This document shows, in pieces, positions 34,780-43,963 of a stretch of DNA of 64,000 bases; positions within the stretch are counted from its first letter, which is position 1; the number at the start of each line of letters is the position of its first letter. The position numbers and the translations under genes are program-made. The DNA lies in NCBI RefSeq assembly GCF_030063365.1, contig NZ_JASISY010000016.1, positions 1 through 64,000 of the forward strand. The letters run 5' to 3'. The DNA comes from Cryobacterium sp. PH29-G1. GTDB taxonomy: Bacteria; Actinomycetota; Actinomycetes; Actinomycetales; Microbacteriaceae. The notes beneath the pieces are model-generated. The model saw only the letters and a program-made list of their open reading frames with translations. It did not search any database and was not told where the DNA came from.

Positions 34780-35637
34780 ATGACCATTGACAGCCGGGTG
34801 ACCTGCAGCACCATCACCCTTCGCCATCTTCCGCTTCGCGGAGCCCTTCAGGCGATCACATCGGCGGGCTTTGCCGAGATTGATCTCGGGGCCCTTCCGG
34901 GGGTGTGCGATCATGTGCCATACGTTCTCGACGAGAAGGCCGTCGCGGAGGTCGCGCGTACGGTCATCGACTCGGGATTGCGCGTGCGCTCGATCAATGC
35001 CGACGTCGGTGACCTCAACGCATTGCTCGATGAATCCGACGCCGCTGCGCGGGCGCACCACGTAGATCGGTTGCTCGATCTGTGCGTTGCCGTTGGCGCC
35101 ACGGCGTTGGTGTTGCCCAATGGTCGGCAGTCGCCGGAGCCACTGGGCAGCCTCAACGAGGACCTCGATACGGTTGCTGGCGAGCTGCGCCGCATCGACG
35201 AGAGAGGGAGCGATCGCGGGATTCAGCTCTGGGTCGAGGCACCCCACTGGTTCCGCCTGGCTTTCGATTTGGAGCGCACGGCGGCGCTCCTCTCGCGGTT
35301 ACCGGAGCGTATCGGCGTCGTCTGCGACGTGAGCCACATCACGGCCAGCGGGTCGACTCCGAGGGAATTCCTGAATCGCTTTGGCGGGCGAACGCGTCAC
35401 GTTCACATCCGGGATGCTGAACCCGGCTACATCCATCACTCGATCGGGCGCGGCGTCGTCAACTTCGTCGATTTAGTCGCCGCACTCGCCGAGCTCGGCT
35501 ACGAGGGTGTCCTGGCCCTGGAGCTTGAAACACGAGACACGGCCGACGCCGATCGTGCCGGGGAGGCCCTTCGCGCCGGTGAGTACCTCTCTGCTCTGCT
35601 CGCTGACGCATCAACTAGCCACGGAGGTCACTCATGA
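34780..35637 (+). CDS. Sugar phosphate isomerase/epimerase, xylose-isomerase-like TIM barrel
   Basis: A 285-residue metal-dependent TIM-barrel enzyme of the AP endonuclease 2/xylose isomerase superfamily. The metal-site strands are recognisable: IQLWVEAPHWFRL, GVVCDVSH, TRHVHIRDAEPGYIHHSIGRG and VLALELET, supplying the expected Glu/Asp/His/Glu ligands. These enzymes isomerise or epimerise keto sugars, often erythrulose-, tagatose- or xylulose-type substrates. It overlaps the kinase gene by 4 bases, so a shared pathway step (ketose handling before or after phosphorylation) is likely. The start ATG follows the reductase stop by 9 bases. Confidence 0.83.
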   Translation: MTIDSRVTCSTITLRHLPLRGALQAITSAGFAEIDLGALPGVCDHVPYVLDEKAVAEVARTVIDSGLRVRSINADVGDLNALLDESDAAARAHHVDRLLDLCVAVGATALVLPNGRQSPEPLGSLNEDLDTVAGELRRIDERGSDRGIQLWVEAPHWFRLAFDLERTAALLSRLPERIGVVCDVSHITASGSTPREFLNRFGGRTRHVHIRDAEPGYIHHSIGRGVVNFVDLVAALAELGYEGVLALELETRDTADADRAGEALRAGEYLSALLADASTSHGGHS

Positions 35638-37379
35638 CCCGAATTTTCAACAATCCCACCGATTTTCCTCAGGAACTTATCGAGGGATTCGTCGCTGCTT
35701 ATCCCGAGCTTGTGATGGCGGTTCCCGGTGGGGTCGTGCGCGCAACGGAGCATGACGACGTTGCTGTCATCGTCGGCGGCGGCACGGGTCACTACCCGAT
35801 GTTCTGCGGGCTGGTCGGCGGCGGCCTCGCTCATGGTGCGGCCATGGGAAATCTCTTCTCATCCCCGTCTGCGCAGCAGGCCTATTCGGTTGCGCGAGCC
35901 GCGGAACGCGGGCACGGAGTGATCTTCACTTTCGGAAATTACGCCGGCGATGTGATGCACTTCGGTGAGGCGGTCGACCGGCTTCGACGGGATGGCATAG
36001 CCGCCGACGTTGTCCTGGTCACCGACGACATTGCCAGCGCGTCGCCCGAGGAGAAGCACAAACGACGTGGGATAGCCGGTAATCTAACCGTCTTCAAAAT
36101 CCTGGGAGCCGCCGCCGAGGCTGGCTATGACTTTGCCGACACCATCCGCGTCGGCCAGCACGCCAACGATCGAACGCGAAGCTTCGGCGTTGCGTTCGCG
36201 GGCTGCACGCTGCCGGGAGCTACCGCGCCGCTGTTCACAGTGCCCGACGGGATGATGTCCCTGGGGCTGGGCATCCACGGCGAACCGGGAATTAGTGACG
36301 TGCCCATACCCAGCGCGGCTGGACTCGCAGAGTTGCTCGTGGAGCGGACTCTCGCTGAGCGTCCCAACGGGGCTGACGGTCGAGTTGCCGTGCTCCTGAA
36401 CGGCCTGGGTACGGTTAAATACGAAGAGCTGTTCGTCGTTTACCGCACCGTGGCTCAGCTGCTCGCGGATGCCGGACTCCAGATTGTCGCCCCGGACATC
36501 GGTGAGCTGTGCACGAGCCTGGATATGGCGGGCGTCTCGCTCACGCTCTTCTGGCTTGACGACGAACTCGAACGCCTGTGGGCGGCCCCCGCCACGACGC
36601 CCGCCTACCTCAAGGGACGTGCGTCACAGGCCCGCGTTCTCACGACGCTCGAGCGCGATCGAGTGCAAGAGCGCGTCGTAGCAGACGAAGTTGACGCGAC
36701 ATTCGGCACACCCGAATCGCGTCGTGGAGCCCAGAAGGTGCTGTTGGGGCTCGACGCTCTCACGAACACCGTCATTGACGCCGCCGATGAACTCGGCAGA
36801 ATCGATGCCGTCGCGGGGGACGGGGACCACGGAATTGGCATGGAACGAGGCTCGCGCGCGGCCCTCGACGCGGCAGAGAAAGCGGCGTTGCAATCCTCCG
36901 GTGCCGGCACGGTGTTGCGCCTGGCCGGAGAGCGCTGGGCTGACATCGCGGGAGGTACCTCCGGCGCTCTCTGGGGAGCGGGGCTGCAAGCAATCGGTGA
37001 TCGTCTCGGCGACGAGAGCAGCATCACCGCCGCCCAACTCGTTCTCGGCATCGGCGACGCTCGCACAGCCCTCACTCGGCTCGGCGGGGCACAGCTGGGC
37101 GACAAGACCATGATGGACGTGCTCATTCCCTACGCCGAGGAATTGGAGCGGCTGCGCTCGAGCGAGGCGCTAACTCCCGAGGGGTGGCTCGCGGCGGCTG
37201 AACTCTCTCGCGACGCAGCCGCCCGAACTCGGAACCTGGTGCCCAAAATAGGCCGGGCCCGTCCGCTCGCTGAGCGGAGTGTCGGCACGCCGGATGCCGG
37301 GGCCACCTCGATCGCCATGATAATTTCCGCAGTCACGCAACGACTCACCACACCCTCAGACGCCAGCACCAAGGAGTAA
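35634..37379 (+). CDS. DhaK-DhaL fused ketose kinase (dihydroxyacetone/erythrulose kinase type)
   Basis: A 581-residue ATP-dependent kinase with a DhaK domain (about residues 1-330) and a DhaL domain (about 375-575). DhaK shows [17 protein letters not shown] and the His that bonds covalently to the ketose in [10 protein letters not shown] (about residue 216). DhaL has the Mg-binding [12 protein letters not shown] loop (about 398-409). The active-site loop reads GHYPMFCG rather than the GHEPAHAG of true dihydroxyacetone kinases, as in tetrulose kinases (DerK/LerK), so a four-carbon ketose such as erythrulose is the likely substrate. The ATG overlaps the isomerase gene and the RpiB gene follows after 2 bases. 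Confidence 0.87.
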   Translation: MTRIFNNPTDFPQELIEGFVAAYPELVMAVPGGVVRATEHDDVAVIVGGGTGHYPMFCGLVGGGLAHGAAMGNLFSSPSAQQAYSVARAAERGHGVIFTFGNYAGDVMHFGEAVDRLRRDGIAADVVLVTDDIASASPEEKHKRRGIAGNLTVFKILGAAAEAGYDFADTIRVGQHANDRTRSFGVAFAGCTLPGATAPLFTVPDGMMSLGLGIHGEPGISDVPIPSAAGLAELLVERTLAERPNGADGRVAVLLNGLGTVKYEELFVVYRTVAQLLADAGLQIVAPDIGELCTSLDMAGVSLTLFWLDDELERLWAAPATTPAYLKGRASQARVLTTLERDRVQERVVADEVDATFGTPESRRGAQKVLLGLDALTNTVIDAADELGRIDAVAGDGDHGIGMERGSRAALDAAEKAALQSSGAGTVLRLAGERWADIAGGTSGALWGAGLQAIGDRLGDESSITAAQLVLGIGDARTALTRLGGAQLGDKTMMDVLIPYAEELERLRSSEALTPEGWLAAAELSRDAAARTRNLVPKIGRARPLAERSVGTPDAGATSIAMIISAVTQRLTTPSDASTKE

Positions 37380-37381
37380 AA

Positions 37382-37864
37382 ATGACGATCCTAAGCCCGC
37401 TGCGCATTATCATCGGCTGTGACGACGCCGGTTTTCAGTACAAAGAGATTCTCAAAGCCGACCTTGAAGCTAACCCCCTAGTCGAGATCGTCATCGATGT
37501 TGGCGTGGATGCCAGCGGTCACACGGCGTATCCAGTCATCGCGGTTGCCGCCGGAGACGCGGTGGCGGCCGGTTACGCCGACCGGGCGCTCTTGATCTGC
37601 GGAACCGGACTCGGAGTCGCAATCGCGGCCAACAAGGTTAAGGGGGTGCGAGCCGTGACCGCGCACGACTCCTTCTCGGTCGAGCGTGCCGTGTTGTCGA
37701 ACGACGCGCAGGTCTTGTGCCTGGGGCAACGGGTCGTCGGTATTGAGCTGGCGCGCCGCTTGGTACGCGAATGGTTGTCATATCGCTTCGATAGCGCATC
37801 GGCTTCCGCAGAGAAGGTTGCGTTGATAACCGCACACGAGCATGACCGCGGCGTTCTAGCATAG
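37382..37864 (+). CDS. RpiB/LacAB-family sugar-phosphate isomerase
   Basis: A 160-residue isomerase with [27 protein letters not shown] around residues 70-96, where Cys73 is the base. In ribose-5-phosphate isomerase B a DHAG motif and a downstream HN pair are conserved; here they read DDAG (residues 14-17) and SND (107-109), as in RpiB relatives that act on other sugar phosphates. Following a DhaKL kinase, it could convert erythrulose-4-phosphate to erythrose-4-phosphate (the DerI-type reaction). That reaction would feed the pentose phosphate pathway. The assignment to tetrose is inference from context. Confidence 0.85.
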   Translation: MTILSPLRIIIGCDDAGFQYKEILKADLEANPLVEIVIDVGVDASGHTAYPVIAVAAGDAVAAGYADRALLICGTGLGVAIAANKVKGVRAVTAHDSFSVERAVLSNDAQVLCLGQRVVGIELARRLVREWLSYRFDSASASAEKVALITAHEHDRGVLA

Positions 37865-37880
37865 AAATGTCAACATCTAT
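37865..37880 (+). promoter_or_regulatory. GntR-type operator upstream of the GntR gene
   Basis: AAATGTCAACATCTAT shares the core TGTCAACAT with the paired sites at 32292-32339 and lies 23 bases before the GntR start codon. This position would give autoregulation. Confidence 0.5.
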
Positions 37881-37902
37881 CAGTTAGACCTTTGGAGACT
37901 CA

Positions 37903-38622
37903 ATGGCCAGGGACATCGCCCCGTTCGATAAGCGCACGCTGCGCCAGCGGTGCACGACGCACGTACGCGACCTCATCATCATGGGCGGAATGCGGCCGGG
38001 CGAGCACCTCATCGAGACCCGCCTCGCCGTAGACCTCGGTGTAAGTCGAGGAACCCTAAGGGAAGCCCTAAGGCCGCTGGAGATCGAGGGCCTACTGGTG
38101 GACGATGGCCGCGGACACATGCTCGTTCGCGACATGACTGCGGCGGAAATTCGGGAAGTTTTTGAGGTGCGGGGTGCGCTGGAGACGCTCGCGGCCACTT
38201 TGCTTGCCGCTCGCAGTGACCGTGGCGACACGTCGGATCAGCTCCGGGCCGTACTTGAGCCGCTGCGGGACGAGACACTCGACTTCGCGACCCAAATCGA
38301 AGCCGACCTCCGTTTTCACGAGGTCTTGTGCCAGTTGACCGGGAACAATACTTTGCGTCGTGCGTGGCAGCAACTCATCGGTCAGATCGAAATGATGATT
38401 GTCGCAGCAGGGCCTCTTGTCGCTGCCAATCGAATGCGTTATGCGGAGCACGTGGTCATTGCCGATGCGATCGCCAGTGGGGACCTGGCGTCGGTGCGGC
38501 AGGTTGTTGGGGCGCACATGGACGAATTTGCCACGAAGTACCTGATGGACAAAGAGCTGACGCCGGAACCGCCGCTCGCGCCTGCCAGAGCACACCGAGC
38601 CAGCGACTTTGACAGAACATAA
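37903..38622 (+). CDS. GntR-family (FCD) transcriptional regulator
   Basis: A 239-residue regulator. The N-terminal winged helix contains TRLAVDLGVSRGTLREALRPLEIEGLLVDDGRGHMLV (about residues 43-80). The C-terminal FCD domain (about 85-215) is all-helical, with VFEVRGALETLAATLLAAR and the metal/ligand-binding His residues (FHEVL, AEHVVI, AHMDEF). FCD regulators mostly repress sugar-acid or organic-acid catabolism until the substrate binds. Operator-like TGTCAACA sites lie before this gene and between the divergent genes at the head of the island, so it is the obvious controller. Confidence 0.9.
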   Translation: MARDIAPFDKRTLRQRCTTHVRDLIIMGGMRPGEHLIETRLAVDLGVSRGTLREALRPLEIEGLLVDDGRGHMLVRDMTAAEIREVFEVRGALETLAATLLAARSDRGDTSDQLRAVLEPLRDETLDFATQIEADLRFHEVLCQLTGNNTLRRAWQQLIGQIEMMIVAAGPLVAANRMRYAEHVVIADAIASGDLASVRQVVGAHMDEFATKYLMDKELTPEPPLAPARAHRASDFDRT

Positions 38623-38752
38623 GACCTGATCAGAGCAGGTTACGGTGGTCATGTATTGACAAGGCATGCGGGTTTGGCGGCCTTTGCTGCAGGGGTGTAG
38701 CTTGAATGCGGCGTCAGCGTTGGCGCCAGGGGAGAACTAAAGGGGTTCACTG

Positions 38753-39391
38753 ATGACCAATGAAAAAACCTTCCGATCTCAAGCGGCTCAAACCGATCCT
38801 GTAGCGACAACCGCCGTGAGCGGTCCCGCATCATTCGCCGATCCGGCCGGGCTGGGTCTCGCCGCATTCGCCCTGACAACGTTCGTGCTCAGTTGCGTCA
38901 ATGCGGGCCTGCTACCCGCAACCGTTGAGCCGGTGGTCTTCAGTCTGGCTCTCTTCTACGGTGGAATCGCGCAGTTCGCTGCCGGCATGTGGGAATTCGC
39001 GAAGGGCAACACCTTTGGTGCGACAGCCTTCACCTCGTTCGGTGCCTTCTGGATGTCGTTCTGGTTTCTAACGACATCAACCGATTTGTCAGCCGCTGGC
39101 GCCGACGCTGGAAAAGGCGTGGGGGTTTGGCTCTTCGCCTGGGGCATCTTCACCCTTTATATGACCGTCGCGGCACGCAAAACCAACAAATCAGTCTTCT
39201 TTGTTTTCGTCGCGCTGACCGTCACGTTCCTGTTTCTATCGATCGGTGCGTATGCCGGCACGGTCGTGATGACCAGGATTGGCGGTTGGGTGGGCCTGCT
39301 CACGGCCTTCCTCGCGTGGTACGCCTCGTTCGCCGTCGTGGCCAACTCCACCTTCAAGCGCACTGTGCTTCCGGTGGGCCCTGCCGTTTAA
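38753..39391 (+). CDS. satP: GPR1/FUN34/YaaH (SatP) acetate-succinate permease
   Basis: A 212-residue protein with six membrane helices. The family motif near the N-terminus is FADPAGLGLAAFALTTFVLS (about residues 26-45), with Asp in place of the usual Asn of NPAPLGL. FYGGIAQFAAGMWEFAKGNTFGATAF and the later AFLAWYASFAVVANSTFKR complete the pattern. Members transport acetate or succinate with protons. AAAGGGG precedes the ATG. It stands alone between the tetrose island and the TetR-controlled module and is convergent with tetR. A role in taking up acids made by either island is inference. Confidence 0.9.
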   Translation: MTNEKTFRSQAAQTDPVATTAVSGPASFADPAGLGLAAFALTTFVLSCVNAGLLPATVEPVVFSLALFYGGIAQFAAGMWEFAKGNTFGATAFTSFGAFWMSFWFLTTSTDLSAAGADAGKGVGVWLFAWGIFTLYMTVAARKTNKSVFFVFVALTVTFLFLSIGAYAGTVVMTRIGGWVGLLTAFLAWYASFAVVANSTFKRTVLPVGPAV

Positions 39392-39455
39392 CGGTATACC
39401 TGGCATCCGCTGGAGCGGACCGGATGGAACGGGTTCGCGCCAGCCAGTACTTAAG

Positions 39456-40130
39456 TCAGGAGCGTCGATCCAAGACGAGCGGAACTAGCTGTGCCGATAG
39501 GCGACTTGCGACTCTCGACGATAACGTCTCCGGTGTAAAATTGCGCACCGAGGTTCGGAAGATCTCGTGGATGTAGATGCTGTTGCAGTTCTGGGCAACC
39601 GTTCGCGCATCAACATCGGGCATGAGGACCTTGAGTTCTTGACCGCGACGCAGGATGGACTCCGTCAGCCCAATAATGCGGTCGCCCTGGATGATGCTCT
39701 CGGCACCCAGCTGGCTTCCGGCTTTGAAGCCATATTCGAGGTAGCTGGTGACGGTCTCTGGATCGGTCACGTAGAATTCTGCACGCGCCTCATAGATCCT
39801 CTTGACACGCCCGATGTGTCCCGCGCCCGTCTGGTCTCCGGGCGCGCTGACCGCGTCGCTGGCCATGATCCTATCGATCAGGCTGTCCACTTGGTGGCCT
39901 AGCACCAGGAGTAAGAGCTCGCGCTTGTTGGAGATATAGCGGAACAGCGTTGCTTCTCCGACGCCAGCCAGCTCCGCGACTTCCTTGGTGGTGATGTCGT
40001 CAAAGCTCTTTTCCCGCAGTAGCCGTTCCGCCGCACTGCGAATGTCGGCAAAGCGTTGCAAACGTGTCCTGTCCCGAAGGCCCAGTCGATTACCCGGCTG
40101 GGGTTCCCGGTATCCGAGCTGAGATTTCAT
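39456..40130 (-). CDS. TetR-family transcriptional regulator
   Basis: A 224-residue repressor. The N-terminal helix-turn-helix is typical: RFADIRSAAERLLREKSFDDITTKEVAELAGVGEATLFRYISNKRELLLL at about residues 25-75. The C-terminal ligand-binding part is variable. It lies downstream of the alcohol dehydrogenase gene on the same strand and is probably co-transcribed with it, so it would be autoregulated through the palindrome at 41353. The same palindrome recurs before the Tct transporter genes, so this regulator probably senses a ketone, alcohol or acid of the module. Confidence 0.88.
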   Translation of the reverse strand: MKSQLGYREPQPGNRLGLRDRTRLQRFADIRSAAERLLREKSFDDITTKEVAELAGVGEATLFRYISNKRELLLLVLGHQVDSLIDRIMASDAVSAPGDQTGAGHIGRVKRIYEARAEFYVTDPETVTSYLEYGFKAGSQLGAESIIQGDRIIGLTESILRRGQELKVLMPDVDARTVAQNCNSIYIHEIFRTSVRNFTPETLSSRVASRLSAQLVPLVLDRRS

Positions 40131-40182
40131 AACAACGGGCTCCTCAATCGGGCCGCAAGGCCTGATTTATTCCTTGGTTGAT

Positions 40183-41310
40183 TCAATTGAACACTACGAC
40201 CTGTCGGATGGCTTTGCCGTCGGCGAGCTCATCCAGTGCGAGGTTGATCTCGTCCAGTTCGATGACCGACGAGATGAGTTCCTCTAGGGGAAGCCGTCCC
40301 TCGCGCCACATCTTAACGTAGATGGGAATGTCTCGGCTGGGGACGGCCGAACCTAGATACGACCCGATGATCGTTCGGGCCTCGGCGGTGATACTCAGTG
40401 GCTCTATGGCGGCTGTGGCCCCGGGAGCTGGCAGCCCTACTGTCACGGTGGTTCCGCCTGCCGCTGTGGCGGAAACAGCGGTTTCAAAGGCTCGTGGATG
40501 GCCCGCTGCCTCGATGACGATTGAGGCCTTGATGCCGAGGGCTACGACCTCATCGGGGGAGTATGTCGCGGAAGAGCCTAAATCCATAGCGCGGCGTAGC
40601 TTGTCGGGATTGGAATCCACGCCGATGACGGTTCCGGTCTCGCTCCATGCCGAGGTGACAGATAATGCCGTCAGGAGTGCGGCCATGCCTACTCCGCCAA
40701 GACCAACGATCATGATGGTGTCGCCTTCTTGTGGTTTTGCGGCGTTGATCACGGCACCGCCTCCAGTAAGGACCGCGCATCCTAGAACGGCGGCGACCTG
40801 CGGAGGAATGTCGGAGTCCACGGGGACAATTGATTTGCGGTTCACTACGGCGTGTGTGGCGAAGGCTGAGACGCCCAAATGGTGATTAACGCTTTCGCCG
40901 TCGCGGTGTAGACGCAGTTCATTACCCAGCAGCACGCCGGCAGCATTGGCCTCACTGCCGACGACGCAGGGGAGTTTTCCACCGGTCGCGCAGTTTCCGC
41001 ACGATCCGCACCGCGGCAAGAACACCGTCACCACGCGCTGTCCGAGTTCGACGTCGTCCACGTTAGAACCGACGGCGACGACGACGCCTGCGGCCTCGTG
41101 GCCCAACAGCATGGGGACGGGGCGAGGGCGGTTGCCGTTGACGACCGACAAATCCGAATGGCACAGTCCCGCAGCCTCAATCCGCACGAGTACTTCGTCG
41201 GGGCCGGGATCATCCAATTCGAGTTCCACAACCGACAGCGGTTGGGAATCGACGTACGGACGCAGGCGACCTATTTCTGTGAGAACTGCACCTTTGATTT
41301 TCATTGCCAT
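40183..41310 (-). CDS. Zinc-dependent alcohol dehydrogenase
   Basis: A 375-residue medium-chain dehydrogenase. Catalytic zinc is bound by Cys in AAGLCHSDLS, GHE in MLLGHEAAGVVVAVGS and a later Cys. The structural-zinc cysteines are in PRCGSCGNCATGGKLPC. The NAD-binding loop is MIVGLGGVGMAALL. It would oxidise a (secondary or cyclic) alcohol to the ketone used by the Baeyer-Villiger enzyme of the divergent operon. The start at 41310 has AAGGATGGG upstream; another Met lies two codons downstream, and the ORF is open further upstream without an SD. Confidence 0.87.
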   Translation of the reverse strand: MAMKIKGAVLTEIGRLRPYVDSQPLSVVELELDDPGPDEVLVRIEAAGLCHSDLSVVNGNRPRPVPMLLGHEAAGVVVAVGSNVDDVELGQRVVTVFLPRCGSCGNCATGGKLPCVVGSEANAAGVLLGNELRLHRDGESVNHHLGVSAFATHAVVNRKSIVPVDSDIPPQVAAVLGCAVLTGGGAVINAAKPQEGDTIMIVGLGGVGMAALLTALSVTSAWSETGTVIGVDSNPDKLRRAMDLGSSATYSPDEVVALGIKASIVIEAAGHPRAFETAVSATAAGGTTVTVGLPAPGATAAIEPLSITAEARTIIGSYLGSAVPSRDIPIYVKMWREGRLPLEELISSVIELDEINLALDELADGKAIRQVVVFN

Positions 41311-41352
41311 CCCATCCTTGCCCGTTGTGTTGAGACCATCACTGTGATTATA

Positions 41353-41384
41353 TGAGAGTGTAATCCGTACGGAGTGGACTATCA
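41353..41384. promoter_or_regulatory. 32-bp imperfect palindrome, TetR-type operator (site 1)
   Basis: The core is AATCCGTACGGA, flanked by TGAGAGTG and GTGGACTATCA. The site lies between the divergent starts of the alcohol dehydrogenase (41310) and the hydrolase (41478). It is identical to site 2 (45683-45714) at 26 of 32 positions, and 12 of its 16 symmetric pairs match. Binding by the TetR protein (39456-40130) is inferred. Confidence 0.7.
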
Positions 41385-41477
41385 AGATGCTGGCAAGTAG
41401 CTTCGAACCCTCCGTTTGGGGCCGATGCCACACGGGTCACTCGCTGACCATTCACCGCTGAACTGAGAGGCAAAGAG

Positions 41478-42329
41478 TTGAAGATTCATCCAGATGCTGT
41501 TGAGGGCCAAGTCCGTGTCGAGGATTCTGACGTTACCTACTACGACACCGGCACGCCGGGAGATGGCCGGACACCGGTCGTTCTGATCCACGGAACCGGG
41601 GGGTCAGCAACATCTCACTTTCGAATCCTGTATCCGATGCTCGCGGCGCGTCACCGCGTTCTAGCGATTAACTTCTCCCATCTAGAAAACCTGACTCGGG
41701 AGCTCAGGATCGAGGACCTCGCGGCACAGGTCATCGCCGTCCTCGAAGATCGTGCCGCTGACACCGGAGCTCACCTCGTCGGCTATTCCTTGGGCGCGGC
41801 CGTCTCGGCCACGATCGCCGCGGACCGCCCGGAGCTGGTCAATACCTTGACGCTTATCGCCGGATGGGCCAAGACCGACCAGCAGCAGGCACTGCGGAAC
41901 TCGATCTGGCACCGGCTCTTCCACGGTGATCGCGACGCCCTCCGCGAATTTACGACCTTCGAGGCCTATGGCCATCCGTTTCTGGGTTCCCTCTCCGAAA
42001 CCGAAGTCGCGGCCTTGGTCGCGGCACGCAGCTTCCCGCCCGGCATTGAAGAGCAGATGAAGCTCAACCGAAACATTAACATTCTCGACAAGATTGGCGG
42101 TATCTGCGCTCCGACGTTGATCGTCGGCTGCACCTACGACCACATGGTTCCGATCAAGCACAGCAGGCTGCTTTTTGGAGCGATACCCGATGCCCGGCTC
42201 GCCGAAGTTCCCAGCGGTCACGCAGCGCCGATGGAGCGTCCCGCACAGCTTTTCCAACTCATTGACGGCTTCGTGGTTTCCCCGCAAGCCGTGCGGCCAG
42301 GCACAACGTTGGCCAGTATCTCCGTTTGA
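41478..42329 (+). CDS. Alpha/beta hydrolase (putative lactone/ester hydrolase)
   Basis: A 283-residue alpha/beta-hydrolase. HGTGGSATSHF (oxyanion region, residues 38-48) and the nucleophile elbow GYSLGAAVS (Ser near residue 102) are clear. The Asp and His of the triad should be in GCTYDHMVPIKHS and SGHAAPME. In this cluster the natural role is hydrolysis of the ester or lactone produced by the monooxygenase gene that follows. The start is a TTG after GAGAGG; the gene is the first of the plus-strand operon and overlaps nothing upstream. Confidence 0.83.
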   Translation: MKIHPDAVEGQVRVEDSDVTYYDTGTPGDGRTPVVLIHGTGGSATSHFRILYPMLAARHRVLAINFSHLENLTRELRIEDLAAQVIAVLEDRAADTGAHLVGYSLGAAVSATIAADRPELVNTLTLIAGWAKTDQQQALRNSIWHRLFHGDRDALREFTTFEAYGHPFLGSLSETEVAALVAARSFPPGIEEQMKLNRNINILDKIGGICAPTLIVGCTYDHMVPIKHSRLLFGAIPDARLAEVPSGHAAPMERPAQLFQLIDGFVVSPQAVRPGTTLASISV

Positions 42330-42370
42330 AACCGAATATTTCACGTAGCACGAAGGAACACGTAGCGAAT

Positions 42371-43897
42371 ATGAATACTCAAAACAATTCTGAGCAAGAC
42401 GTTCACGAGGCCGTCGATGTCATCATCGTCGGTGCGGGATTTGGTGGCTTGGGCATGGGCACGCGTCTGGCCCGCGAAGGCGAAAAGTCCTTCGTCATCC
42501 TGGAACGCGCGACTGAGGTTGGCGGAACATGGCGGGACAACGACTACCCCGGAGCGGCTTGCGACGTCCCTTCCCACCTGTACTCGTACTCCTTCCGCCT
42601 CAATCCGGAATGGTCGCGCACTTTTGCCCCGCAGGCCGAGATTCTCGGCTATCTCAGCGACGTCGCCCGCGAGGAAGGATTGCTGCCGCACATCCACTTC
42701 GGTGCCGAACTGATTGAAGCTCGCTGGGACGTGGAGCTGACTCGCTGGGTGGTCCTCACGCCCAAAGGCGTATTCACGGCCACCAACTTAGTCACCGCCG
42801 TCGGGCATTTGTCCGAGCCGAAGCTGCCGCAGATACCGGGCATGGAGACCTTTACCGGTGACATGTTTCACTCCGCTCAGTGGAATCGAGATGTCGACCT
42901 CGCGGGTAAGCGCGTCGGCGTGGTCGGTTCGGGCGCCACGGCAATTCAGGTGGTCCCGGAGGTCGCCAAGGAGGCGTCCGAGCTGGTGGTGTTTCAGCGG
43001 TCAGCGCCCTACGTCACCCCCCGTCCCGACCGCGCCTATACGGATGCCGAGAAGGGCATGTACCGACGGCTTCCCGAAACCATGGAGGAGGTGCGTTCCG
43101 AGATGTTTTGGGCGAATGAGGACCGCTACGCGCAGCGCCGCGGCACGCCGAGCCTGGTGAATCCTGCCGCCAAGGTGGCCATCGACCACTTACACAAACA
43201 GATTCAGGACCCTGCGTTGGTGGCCAAGCTGACACCGGACTACACCTTCGGCTGCAAGCGCGTTCTGAAGTCGAACGACTACTATCCAACCTTCAACGCG
43301 GATCATGTGACCCTGGACGTGGGCGGTGTGGAGAGCATCGCCAACGGCATCGTTCGGTCGCATGGCGGCGAATCGCACGAACTCGACGTGCTGATCTTCT
43401 GCACCGGATTCGAGGCGACGGACCTCCCCATTGCTTATCGTGTCTTTGGAAATAGCGGCCGCTCCCTGAGCGAGCAGTGGGCCAACGGCATGCAGGCCTT
43501 CGCGACCATGGCGGTAACAGGCTTCCCGAACATGTGGATCTTGAACGGACCTAATACGGGTCTCGGACATAATTCCGCCGTCTACATCGCTGAATCTCAG
43601 ATTGAGTACATTGATGCTGCCCTGAAATACATGGATACGAATCAGCTTGCCGTTCTCGAGATTGACGGAGCTGCCGAAGAGAAGTTCATGGATCGTGTCG
43701 AGCGGCTGGCGGAGGGTACCGTTTGGCTGGAGGGTGGCTGCAAGAGCTGGTACGTCGATGCCCGGAATGGGCGGCTGACCACTCTGTGGCCCGACCCGGC
43801 GTACAGCTTCCGACAGGAGAACGGCGTCTTCGATCCCGCACCCTTCGAATTGGCACGTCGGCACACCGACGCGGCCGCCCTGTCAGAAGTTCGCTAG
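42371..43897 (+). CDS. Flavin monooxygenase, type I Baeyer-Villiger family
   Basis: A 508-residue FAD/NADPH enzyme. The FAD loop is VGAGFGGLGMG (about residues 20-30), followed by GGTWRDNDYPGAACD. The Baeyer-Villiger signature FxGxxxHxxxW is met by FTGDMFHSAQW (around 160). The NADPH loop is VGSGATAIQ (near 190). It inserts oxygen next to a ketone carbonyl, giving an ester or lactone. Flanking alcohol dehydrogenase and hydrolase genes complete the usual alcohol-ketone-lactone-acid route. The ATG at 42371 is preferred to a TTG overlapping the hydrolase stop. The exact ketone is unknown. Confidence 0.88.
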   Translation: MNTQNNSEQDVHEAVDVIIVGAGFGGLGMGTRLAREGEKSFVILERATEVGGTWRDNDYPGAACDVPSHLYSYSFRLNPEWSRTFAPQAEILGYLSDVAREEGLLPHIHFGAELIEARWDVELTRWVVLTPKGVFTATNLVTAVGHLSEPKLPQIPGMETFTGDMFHSAQWNRDVDLAGKRVGVVGSGATAIQVVPEVAKEASELVVFQRSAPYVTPRPDRAYTDAEKGMYRRLPETMEEVRSEMFWANEDRYAQRRGTPSLVNPAAKVAIDHLHKQIQDPALVAKLTPDYTFGCKRVLKSNDYYPTFNADHVTLDVGGVESIANGIVRSHGGESHELDVLIFCTGFEATDLPIAYRVFGNSGRSLSEQWANGMQAFATMAVTGFPNMWILNGPNTGLGHNSAVYIAESQIEYIDAALKYMDTNQLAVLEIDGAAEEKFMDRVERLAEGTVWLEGGCKSWYVDARNGRLTTLWPDPAYSFRQENGVFDPAPFELARRHTDAAALSEVR

Positions 43898-43908
43898 TCA
43901 AACCAGGA

Positions 43909-43936
43909 GGCGCACCGCAGGGGTCTGTGGTGCGCC
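43909..43936 (+). other. Intercistronic hairpin
   Basis: GGCGCACCGCAG and CTGTGGTGCGCC pair over 12 positions (one G-U) with a 4-base loop GGGT, 11 bases after the monooxygenase stop and 28 bases before the next ATG. There is no U-run, so it may be an RNA-stability or partial-termination element within the operon. Confidence 0.5.
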
Positions 43937-43963
43937 CAAAATGATAATCGTGAAAGGAATTCT

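Noticed and set aside
33763-35247. Long minus-strand ORF (494 codons) opposite the reductase and isomerase genes
   Set aside because: Shadow frame of two well-supported genes created by GC-rich third positions.
38652-38668. TATTGACAAGGCATGC as a fourth GntR site before satP
   Set aside because: It matches only TTGACA, a normal -35 box, and lacks the inverted TGT/ACA pattern.
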